Source: Planctomycetia bacterium (lineage in GTDB: Bacteria; Planctomycetota; Phycisphaerae; UBA1845; Fen-1342). Taken from it: a DNA stretch of 64,000 nucleotides. How positions within the stretch are numbered: position 1 is the first letter of the stretch; every line of letters starts with the position of its first letter. The translations under genes and the position numbers were made by a program. The notes below the pieces were generated by a model that saw nothing but the letters and a program-made list of their open reading frames with translations, did no database searches and was not told the origin of the DNA. Shown here piece after piece: positions 56,890-64,000 of this stretch. The stretch is from positions 496,001-560,000 of the forward strand of contig CP054190.1 in the NCBI GenBank assembly GCA_015709575.1, given 5' to 3'.

Positions 56890-59571
56890 CTATGCGTACG
56901 CCGGGTCAGGCGCGTCGGCCTTCAATCCCAGCGTCTTGAGCGCCGCGCCGAGCTTCTTCTTGTCATATTGCCCGCTGCGCGACAACTCATACAGCGCCGC
57001 GTAGGCGGTGTGCTCAGCATCGACCTCGAAGTGGCGGCGCAGCGATTCACGCGTATCCGAGCGGCCGAAGCCGTCGGTTCCCAGCGCGGTAAGGCCCTTG
57101 GGCGTCCACGGCGCGATGCGGTGGGCCATCGATTTGAGATAGTCGCTGGTCGCCACGACCGGCCACGGCTCGTCGGCCAGGCAGCGGAACACGAAGGGAA
57201 TCTGCGGCGGCTGCTCGGGGTTGAGGCGGTTGTGGCGGTCGCAGCGGAGCGCGTCGCGATACAGCTCGTTGTAGCTGGTGACGCTCCAGACGTCGGCGGC
57301 CACTTCGAACTTCTCGCGCAGGATTTCCTGCGCCCGCAGCGCCGCTCGCAGGAGCGGCCCGCTTCCGAAGAGGTGCACCCGCGGGAGCTTGCCGGGCTTT
57401 TCGGCGGCGCGGAACTTGTACATGCCGCGCAGAATTCCCTCGCGGAAATTCTCCGACGCCGGCATGGCGGGCATTTCGTATTGCTCGTTGTAGAGCGTGA
57501 TGTAATAGAAGACGTTATCGCCGCGACGGTACATCCGCTCGATTCCGTCCTCGATGATCGTGGCCAGCTCGTAGGCCCAGGCCGGGTCGTAGGTCACGCA
57601 GTTCGGCACGGTGGCCGCGTGCAGCGGGCTGTGGCCGTCCTGGTGCTGGAGTCCCTCGCCATTGAGCGTCGTGCGGCCGGCGGTGCCGCCCAGCAGGAAG
57701 CCGCGGGCGCGCATGTCGGCGGCGGCCCAGATCGAATCGCCGATGCGCTGGAAGCCGAACATCGAGTAGTAGATGAAGAACGGGATGGTCGGCAGTGCGT
57801 GCGTGGCGTAGGCGGTGCCGGCGGCGGTGAAGGAGGCCATCGACCCGGCCTCGGTAATGCCCTCCTCCAGGATCTGCCCGTTCTTGCGCTCCTCGTACTT
57901 GAGCAGCAGGTGCGCATCGACCGGCTCGTAGAGCTGGCCGGCGTGGGCGTAGATGCCGTAGGTGCGGAAGAGCGCCTCCATGCCGAAGGTGCGGGCCTCG
58001 TCGGGCACGATCGGAACGATCAGCTTGCCGATTTCCTTGTCGCGCAGCATGCGGCCCAGCATGCGCATGAAGGCCATCGTCGTGGAGGCTTCCTTGCCCT
58101 CGCTGCCGGAACGGAACTCGTCGAACATGTCCGGCGCGGAGGGCGCCATTGCCCCGACGCGGACGCGGCGGTTGGGCACGAACCCGCCCAGCGAGCGACG
58201 CCGCTGCATCAGGTACTCAAACTCGGGGCTGCCCTCGGCGAAGCGGCAGAAGGGCGCCTCGGCGATGTCGGCGTCGCGGACAGGGATGTCGAAGCGGTCG
58301 CGGAACTGCCGCAACTCCTCCTCGTTGAGCTTCTTCTGCTGGTGGGTGATGTTCTTGCCCTCGCCGGCCTCGCCCAGGCCATAGCCCTTGATGGTGCGGC
58401 AGAGGATCACGGTCGGACGGCCGACGGTGGTGGTGGCGCGGTGCATGGCCGCGTAGACCTTTTCGGGGTCATGGCCGCCGAGGCGCAGCGATTCGATCTG
58501 CGCGTCGCTGAGATGCTCGACCAGCGCGGCGGTCTGCGGATACTTGCCGAAGAAATTCTTGCGCACATAGGCGCCGTCGGCGGTGCTGAAGCGCTGATAC
58601 TCGCCATCCACGCACTCGCCCATCCGCTTGATGAGCATGCCGTCGGCATCGGCGTCAAAGAGCGGATCCCAGTCGTTGCCCCAGATCACTTTGACGACGT
58701 TCCAGCCGGCGCCGCGGAATGCCGCCTCCAGCTCCTGGATAATGCTGCCGTTGCCGCGCACCGGACCGTCGAGGCGCTGCAGGTTGCAGTTGACGACCCA
58801 GGTGAGGTTGTCGAGCCGCTCGCGCGAGGCGAGCGTGATCGCGCCGAGCGACTCCGGCTCATCCATCTCGCCGTCGCCGAGAAACGCCCAGACGCGCGAG
58901 CCGCTGGTGTCGGCCAGGCCGCGGTCATGCAGGTAGCGGTTGAAGCGGGCCTGGTAGATCGAGGTGATCGGGCCGAGGCCCATCGACACCGTGGGGAACT
59001 CCCAGAACTCCGGCATCAGCCACGGGTGCGGATAGCTGGACAGCCCGCCGCCGCCGACCTCGCGGCGGAACTTCAGCAGGTGGTTTTCGTCGATGCGACC
59101 TGCAAGGTAAGCGCGCGCGTAGATGCCGGGTGAGCCGTGGCCCTGGAAAAAGATCTGGTCGCCGATCGGCTGGTCGTCGGTCTTGCCGCGGAAGAAGTGG
59201 TTGAAGCCCACTTCGAGAATCGTGGCACTGGAGGCGAACGTCGAGATGTGCCCGCCGATACCCTCGTGGGCCTTGTTGGCGCGGACCACCATCGCCATCG
59301 CGTTCCAGCGGACGAAGCTCTTGATCCGCCGTTCGATGGCGCGATCGCCGGGGTAGGCCGGCTGCTGCGAGCGCGGGATGCTGTTGACGTACGGCGTGTT
59401 GGCCGCGAGCGGCACCCCCACGCCGTGGCGGTCGGACCAGTCATGCAGGCGGGAGAGCAGGAATTCGGCCCGCATGGGGCCGGATTCGCCCACCACGGCG
59501 GAGATGGAATCCAGCCAGTCCTGAGTTTCGCGTGGATCAAAGTCCCCGTGGGGGAGGTTCGGCTGCAGCAT
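56890..59571 (-). CDS. aceE: Pyruvate dehydrogenase E1 component, homodimeric type
   Basis: An 893-residue AceE-type E1, normal for the family (about 885-900). It decarboxylates pyruvate with thiamine diphosphate and feeds the lipoyl group of E2. Visible parts are the N-terminal TQDWLDSISAVV, HISTFASSATILEVGFNHFF, the thiamine motif GDGEMDEPES...NCNLQRLDG, and the C-terminal TDGFGRSDTRESLRRHFEVD. E2 and E3 genes are not next to it; the downstream genes are a hydrolase and an FNR. ATG 59571 was chosen because upstream sequence adds only Arg/Ala residues; no Shine-Dalgarno is visible. Confidence 0.95.
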   Translation of the reverse strand: MLQPNLPHGDFDPRETQDWLDSISAVVGESGPMRAEFLLSRLHDWSDRHGVGVPLAANTPYVNSIPRSQQPAYPGDRAIERRIKSFVRWNAMAMVVRANKAHEGIGGHISTFASSATILEVGFNHFFRGKTDDQPIGDQIFFQGHGSPGIYARAYLAGRIDENHLLKFRREVGGGGLSSYPHPWLMPEFWEFPTVSMGLGPITSIYQARFNRYLHDRGLADTSGSRVWAFLGDGEMDEPESLGAITLASRERLDNLTWVVNCNLQRLDGPVRGNGSIIQELEAAFRGAGWNVVKVIWGNDWDPLFDADADGMLIKRMGECVDGEYQRFSTADGAYVRKNFFGKYPQTAALVEHLSDAQIESLRLGGHDPEKVYAAMHRATTTVGRPTVILCRTIKGYGLGEAGEGKNITHQQKKLNEEELRQFRDRFDIPVRDADIAEAPFCRFAEGSPEFEYLMQRRRSLGGFVPNRRVRVGAMAPSAPDMFDEFRSGSEGKEASTTMAFMRMLGRMLRDKEIGKLIVPIVPDEARTFGMEALFRTYGIYAHAGQLYEPVDAHLLLKYEERKNGQILEEGITEAGSMASFTAAGTAYATHALPTIPFFIYYSMFGFQRIGDSIWAAADMRARGFLLGGTAGRTTLNGEGLQHQDGHSPLHAATVPNCVTYDPAWAYELATIIEDGIERMYRRGDNVFYYITLYNEQYEMPAMPASENFREGILRGMYKFRAAEKPGKLPRVHLFGSGPLLRAALRAQEILREKFEVAADVWSVTSYNELYRDALRCDRHNRLNPEQPPQIPFVFRCLADEPWPVVATSDYLKSMAHRIAPWTPKGLTALGTDGFGRSDTRESLRRHFEVDAEHTAYAALYELSRSGQYDKKKLGAALKTLGLKADAPDPAYA

Positions 59572-59997
59572 GGCTGATGACACCCGCAGCGCCGAGGCGC
59601 ACCCGCGACAAGCGGAGCGCAAAGGCGCAGGAAGCGCTGTTGAAAATCAAGCGTGGGATGGTACCCGCTGGCGCGCTTGCGCTCCAGCGGGCCGCATGGA
59701 CGCGGTGGGCGCGGCTCCGCCGCACAGCCCCCGAGCGACAGGGAGGTATCACGCCCTTCTGCTGCGCCGCTCGTGCGAGCGCGCGGGGCGGGCCGTGCCC
59801 GACCTCGATCCCTCCACTCGCCACCGTGGTCACCGCACGTGCCGTTCGCGACATAAAAACCGGAGTTTTTCTTGCATCAGCCGGAATCGGTGTGATAATT
59901 CAGGTGGGGCATGTGGCGACTGCCGGTTCCGCCCGAGCGGTCGCTTGCGATGTCAAGCGCTGCCCCGACCCGGCGGCGCGTTCAGGGAGGATGTGTC
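59572..59997. other. Divergent region between aceE and the dockerin-like locus
   Basis: No gene is supported in these 426 bases. AAAAAC-cgga-GTTTTT (59855-59870) forms a small hairpin just before the promoter listed at 59872-59899. The aceE promoter was not recognised. Confidence 0.5.
59872..59899 (+). promoter_or_regulatory. Sigma-70 promoter of the dockerin-like locus
   Basis: TTGCAT (59872-59877) and GATAAT (59894-59899) are 16 bases apart, with TGT just before the -10 box as in extended -10 promoters. The start codon at 59998 is about 92 bases downstream of the predicted start point. Confidence 0.55.
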
Positions 59998-61986
59998 ATG
60001 GGGTTTCGTTGCGTCGCTCCCGTTGTTCTTGTTCTGTTCGGGTTGTGGGGGGGGGCAGCCGCGCGCTAGCGCAGCTTGATCCGGCGGATCCGTGGCCGAT
60101 GTTTGGGCAGAATGAGCGGGGGAACTGTCGGTCAGCCGTGTGTGGTCCTCACTCCCGGCCGGAGTTGCGGTGGTGGGGGTATGCCGGGTTCCATGCGAAT
60201 CAGAGTGGATCGTCGGGGGACGACACGGCGGCCAACGTCCGCGGTGGAGTGGCCATCGGGTACTTCGGCCCGCCTGAAAACAGGGTGCGCCTCGTGTTCG
60301 TCACCGGGAATGATGCGAACCCACAGAGCGCCGACCCCCTCGGACATGTCTGGGTCTACCGGTTTCACCCCTGCAACCCGTCGTCGGCATACTCGCTGTC
60401 AACAGAGGCCGACCCGATCGTCACGATTGAGCTACCAGACTCGCTGACGTGCCAGTTAGTGCGCGGCCCGCGCGAGCTGATCGGCTCCACCCCACTGATT
60501 CTGGGCGATGATCGCGTCATCATCCAGTCCACGCGCCGCGTCTACTGCTATGACTTTTCCGGGATCAACGCCACCAACGCCTGCAGCAGCTCGGTTCCCC
60601 AGCCGACCATCTGCTGGAAGTATCCCCCGGAGGCCGCATCGGATTGCTTCCGCTCCTCCAATGCTTCGCCGACGCTGGCGGCCGTGAAAACCGGCGAGGG
60701 GTGGGTGTACCGCGTCTTCGTTCACGGCTTCGGGCGCGTCGTGGCTCTGGATCCCGATACCGGCGACGAGGTCGACAGTGGCGCAACTGTCCCCTGTGAT
60801 CCGGCGTTTTCCATGCCGACGATCGGGCCGGTGAGCGGCGGGAATCCTGACGCCAAGTTCGTGTACGCAACGGTTTTTGCCGCGACCCCCATTGGCGCTT
60901 CCTGCGCGTCCGAATTTCACACGCTGTTTGCGTTCGACGCTGCGAACCTGTCGACGTCGTATTCGACTTCGGTCGCGGATGGCCCGGGCATCCCCATTGG
61001 GGCTGCCGGGGTGGCGACAGTATATGGATAGCGGAAACGTCGCTGTCGCATCCGATGATTACACGATCTACAAGATCAAGAACGATAGCTCGCTGGGGCT
61101 GGTCTGGAACTATCGACCCCCGGGTCGGACTCCGAACACGCCATTGGATGCCTGCGGCGATCGGCTCTCCTGGTCATTTTCTGCGTCCATCGCGCTGTAT
61201 CAGGGCGATCTGATGATGGTGCGAGATGAGTTTGGCCGACTCTCGTTGATTGGGTCAATGACGCTACCATCCGGCTCGCAGGCGGCTTCGCTCGTGGGCC
61301 GACTGCAACGGGATTCCCATGAAGTGTTGGGTACATCGGTCGTCGACCGCCTGCGCTTCTATCAGCCGCATGTGGATGGTGGTATCCGGGTGTTGAAGCG
61401 GAGCGTTACGTCAAACGACCCTGAGTGTCCTGCCGATATTGACCTGGCCTGGGGCTGGCGTCCGCCCGGCCTTCTCAACGGACATTTCCGCGGCGCGCCA
61501 GCCATCGACGTGGACGGCACATTTTACTGTGTCAGTAATGGCCGGATCTTTGCCCTGCGTCCGCTGCGCGGCGACTTCAATGGTGACGGCTGCCGCAACA
61601 ATTTCGATGTCGATGCGTTTGTTCTCTCACTGACGGACCGCCCGGAGTGGGACATCGACTTCGGCGACAAGTACGGCCTGAATCTACTCGGCATCGGCGA
61701 CTGCAACGAAGACGGAGTGTTCAACAACTTCGACATCGATTGTATCATCGACCTTCTGATCAACGACGCCACGCCCTGCGGTGACGAGGGCTACACCATC
61801 TGCGAAGGCGAGCCGGAAGGCTGCGGCGAAATGCTCAGCGGCGGCGGGGAGTCCTCCGGTTCCGGCGGCGTGGCGGCGATGGAATCCTCCCAGTCGGATG
61901 ATTGCAACGAGGTCACCGATACGGACATGGAGCACTTCTGGACCATGGTGACGGCGCTGCGGGCGCATTTCGGGATGAACCCATGA
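59998..61986 (+). pseudogene. Secreted beta-propeller/dockerin-like protein with two frame breaks
   Basis: ATG 59998 has GGGAGG seven bases upstream and opens a signal peptide (MGFRCVAPVVLVLFGLWGG). After a run of nine G (60047-60055) that frame stops. The next frame, shifted as if one G were missing, gives the cleavage site ALA-QLDPADPW and runs to a TAG at 61029. There the product continues in the first frame from about ATG 61024 (MDSGNVAVASDDYTIYKI) to 61986. Together they give about 660 residues: a PQQ-like propeller, two dockerin-like calcium loops (DFNGDGCRNNFDVDAF, GDCNEDGVFNNFDIDC) and an acidic tail ending FWTMVTALRAHFGMNP. It may be a decayed gene, a phase-variable gene, or carry sequencing errors. 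Confidence 0.7.
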
Positions 61987-63332
61987 GAACACGCCACACT
62001 CCGCTTCTTTTGGCGCTGCTGCTCGCCTTCCCTCTTCCCGCCGTGGCGCAGGAGGTGATCCTGCGCGATGTTCTCACGATCGGCGGTCAGCCCTATCTGC
62101 GAACGCAGTTGAAGGCCGATGCGGCCAACGTCTCGGGCGTCGGGCACGGCATCGAGGCCGCGGACGGTGAGTGCATCACGGTCACGATCGACGACCAGGA
62201 CCGGTTGTTTGTTCACAAGTTCGATCGCTGGCTGCGGCGCCTGGGCGACCCGATCGACGGAGGAATGGTGCCGCCGCCGGGCACCTATGCCGGCAGCACG
62301 CTGTGGCGCGGCGGCTTTGTCTGGATCATGCTGTACGATGATCTGGTGTTGAGCGTCCGCCGCATCGATCCGCGTCGCGAGTCGCCCAATCTGGATTTTG
62401 TTGCAATCTCGAACATCTTCTGGGAGGGGCGTTTCGGCCTCGACGCGCGCGACGGGGTGCTGTTCGTGGTCATCAGCGGTAATGAAACCGACGGTGACGA
62501 GTTCGGCGTGTTCGGCCGCATCCTGACCTACGACGGAACGCCGCTCACGCCACGCCTTCGACTGGCCGTCGGCCCTATCACACCGCAGTACTCCGGAAAC
62601 CCGGCTCTCACGACTGAAGGTGCGGCGGTGGTCTTCAGACGGGTTCCGCCTGGGCGATACATTCGCAATGTGTATTCTGGCGAATGGACGATGTCGCCGT
62701 GGCAGTTCCTTGGTGATGTGCAGGTCGGTCTTTGGCGAGCGCTGCCTGACGGAAACCTGGTGTTGTGGCGAATCGATCAGGTGGCGAATCGCGTATCGTT
62801 GCAGAAAGCGGCTTTTAACGGCACGTTTATTGGCGATCCTGTACCGCTCGACATTCTGCCCAGCGGCGAGCATTTTCCGGTTAACGCACACGCCGAAATG
62901 GGGGTCGCCGCTGCGCGCAACGGGGTCGCCACATATCAGTTGTTTGATAATCAGTGGCACCCGAAACACGCGCAGACGGCGCTGGCCATCGGCGCGACGC
63001 TACCGGTCCACCGCATCGCCGACGCTGACTACAGCGACGACGGTACCCTCTGGATCTCCTGGTACGCGACAACATCCGCATTCCAAACCTTCGAGGACTA
63101 CCTGACCGCCATCACACCGCTCACCCCCGGCGATCTCGACGGCGACGGCCGCCTCACCAATTTCGACATCGACCCCTTCGTCCTCGCACTGACCAACCGC
63201 GAAGCGTACCAGGCCGCCTTCCCGCACATCCCGCCGGAGGCGATCGACATCCTCGGCGACCTGAACGGCGACGGCGTCCTGACCAACTTCGACATCGACC
63301 CGTTCGTCGAAGCCCTCGTCAACGGACCGTAA
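61983..63332 (+). CDS. Secreted protein with two C-terminal dockerin-like repeats
   Basis: A 449-residue exported protein starting inside the stop of the preceding gene (ATGA). The signal peptide is MRTRHTPLLLALLLAFPLPA, cleaved after AVA. The body (about 22-380) is beta-rich and begins EVILRDVLTIGGQPYLRTQL, of unknown family. Two EF-hand-like repeats end the protein: GDLDGDGRLTNFDIDPF and GDLNGDGVLTNFDIDPF (about 383-446), which should bind calcium. Such dockerin-like ends occur on many planctomycete surface proteins, without cohesins being known. The stop comes right after the second repeat, whereas its upstream neighbour has a further tail. A matching tail lies just downstream in another frame, so the natural C-terminus may be longer. 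Confidence 0.82.
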   Translation: MRTRHTPLLLALLLAFPLPAVAQEVILRDVLTIGGQPYLRTQLKADAANVSGVGHGIEAADGECITVTIDDQDRLFVHKFDRWLRRLGDPIDGGMVPPPGTYAGSTLWRGGFVWIMLYDDLVLSVRRIDPRRESPNLDFVAISNIFWEGRFGLDARDGVLFVVISGNETDGDEFGVFGRILTYDGTPLTPRLRLAVGPITPQYSGNPALTTEGAAVVFRRVPPGRYIRNVYSGEWTMSPWQFLGDVQVGLWRALPDGNLVLWRIDQVANRVSLQKAAFNGTFIGDPVPLDILPSGEHFPVNAHAEMGVAAARNGVATYQLFDNQWHPKHAQTALAIGATLPVHRIADADYSDDGTLWISWYATTSAFQTFEDYLTAITPLTPGDLDGDGRLTNFDIDPFVLALTNREAYQAAFPHIPPEAIDILGDLNGDGVLTNFDIDPFVEALVNGP

Positions 63333-63382
63333 GCAGATCGTCCGCGGACTGTGGCGCGCCCGGCGGTTCAGGGGACACATGC

Positions 63383-63526
63383 GTGCAGGGATACTGTGAT
63401 GAGCTGCTGATGCTGGGGGGAATCGAATCGGAGGCCCTATTCGTCGCAGACATCGGCGAGGCCGAAGACGAGTGGACCGCTTTCTGGGAGACCATCACAT
63501 GGCTTCGCGCGCAGTTTGCCGAGTAG
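63383..63526 (+). CDS. Orphan C-terminal tail fragment of a dockerin-like protein
   Basis: The frame open from GTG 63383 to TAG 63524-63526 ends WTAFWETITWLRAQFAE. This matches the last residues of the first protein of this locus (FWTMVTALRAHFGMNP) in the pattern FW-x2-[VI]-T-x-LRA-x-F, with the same acidic lead-in. The frame continues upstream past 63330 without a start. The simplest reading is the original end of the preceding gene, cut off by a frame change near 63320-63345. A separate 47-residue peptide or a remnant of a lost paralogue are alternatives. Confidence 0.5.
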   Translation: MQGYCDELLMLGGIESEALFVADIGEAEDEWTAFWETITWLRAQFAE

Positions 63527-63534
63527 AGAGCGCT

Positions 63535-64000
63535 GTGATCCGCTGGTGCCTTCCCGCGGTCGCCTGCGCCGTCGTTGCGATGAACACAGGTCCGTCCATC
63601 GCCGGCGGCGCGCCGCTGCTCAGAGACGTGATCGATGTGGGCGGCCGGCCCTATCTACGGACGGTGATCCGCCCGCTGCTGTCTGCTGCGGGAGACGACG
63701 ATCGCTCCGTCTACGTGCGGGACGGCGTCTGCGCGTATATCGCATTCGCCGGCCACGCCCCGGTGCAGGACGACGCGCTGCTGCTGCGTCACTTCGGCCC
63801 GGACATGCAGCCGCTGCACGACGACGCGCTCGTCGCCGTCGATCCGCCGAACGTGTATTCCGCAGCGCGAGGGTCTGGCGGTACCTACGTCGTGTGGATG
63901 CCGACCGCGGGATACTGGCAGGTAATGCTCTCCGGCATTGACGTGACCGGCTCGCCGATCATCGATCCCCCGGCGACGGTCGCCGTGATGCCGGAGGGAT
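63535..64000 (+). CDS. Secreted paralogue of the preceding dockerin-like protein, cut by window edge
   Basis: From GTG 63535 the frame stays open for 155 codons to the window end. A signal peptide (MIRWCLPAVACAVVAMNTGP) is followed by LLRDVIDVGGRPYLRTVI, clearly the same family start as ILRDVLTIGGQPYLRTQL of the gene upstream. The rest, as far as visible, keeps the beta-rich pattern (GTYVVWMPTAGYWQVML). A GAGAG lies a few bases before the start. Dockerin repeats would be expected beyond the edge. It suggests tandem duplication within the locus. Confidence 0.75.
   Translation, partial: MIRWCLPAVACAVVAMNTGPSIAGGAPLLRDVIDVGGRPYLRTVIRPLLSAAGDDDRSVYVRDGVCAYIAFAGHAPVQDDALLLRHFGPDMQPLHDDALVAVDPPNVYSAARGSGGTYVVWMPTAGYWQVMLSGIDVTGSPIIDPPATVAVMPEG

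Noticed and set aside
59991-60060. Start of the first dockerin-like protein at ATG 59991, in the frame of the mature part
   Set aside because: Its Shine-Dalgarno would touch the start codon and the product would begin with a basic, Cys/Ser-rich stretch and no signal peptide; ATG 59998 fits far better.
60040-61035. Programmed ribosomal frameshift in the first dockerin-like gene
   Set aside because: No recoding signal could be named at either break, and two separate breaks in one gene are better explained by indels, tract variation or sequence errors.

Overview
The window reads as chromosomal DNA of a GC-rich planctomycete, probably of the Phycisphaerae type. The reasons are prepilin-type N-termini (FTLIELLVV) on proteins with an H-x9-DG end, dockerin-like repeats of the form GDLDGDGRLTNFDIDPF on secreted proteins, a TPR-bearing Ser/Thr kinase, LPS-transport genes, and weak or missing Shine-Dalgarno sites at several starts. 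The assignment is inference from gene content; no 16S gene is present.

Layout. 1-3.5 kb: Ser/Thr kinase with TPRs, translationally coupled to a PAS sensor kinase that runs off the left edge. 4-8.4 kb: duplicated PTPS/QueD-like protein, [2Fe-2S] ferredoxin, and divergently a large lipoprotein joining three cell-wall-type hydrolase domains. 8.4-10.6 kb: an IS4-family element in a repeat-rich patch. 10.6-19.4 kb: acetylxylan-esterase-like hydrolase, secreted CxxC-repeat protein, ftsK, a second repeat patch holding an IS-less copy of the IS flanks, a pseudopilin, a c-type cytochrome/sugar dehydrogenase, trmB and a PilZ-like protein. 19.7-29 kb: phosphodiesterase-type AP-superfamily enzyme, a strong terminator, rpoD-dnaG, comEC and an MBL hydrolase. 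29.3-39.4 kb: kdsC and a giant LptC/OstA-like protein (envelope assembly), pseudopilin, S46 peptidase, Wzy-like polymerase and a putative glycosidase. 39.5-49.7 kb: sod, acetoacetyl-CoA synthetase, an NtrC-like regulator with a broken receiver, GH57, rsmD, an ArsR/SRPBCC pair, and two membrane proteins. 49.7-59.6 kb: saccharopine-dehydrogenase-like enzyme, MlaE permease, tRNA-Leu(CAG), a two-domain NTPase, icd, and the aceE-hydrolase-FNR group. 60-64 kb: a run of secreted dockerin-like proteins with several reading-frame breaks.

How it fits together. Most of the window is housekeeping (replication priming, sigma factor, chromosome translocation, rRNA/tRNA methylation, pyruvate and citrate metabolism) mixed with envelope functions: LPS precursor and transport, polysaccharide polymerisation, peptidoglycan hydrolysis, lipid transport and pseudopilins.

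The less ordinary parts are the three-domain lipoprotein; the IS/IS-less repeat pair with an RBS-sequestering hairpin; the poly-G and frame breaks in the dockerin locus, with an orphan C-terminal tail; and several promoters whose -10 box lies only 7-9 bases before a start codon, suggesting leaderless transcripts. All calls are from reading the sequence; no database search was possible.
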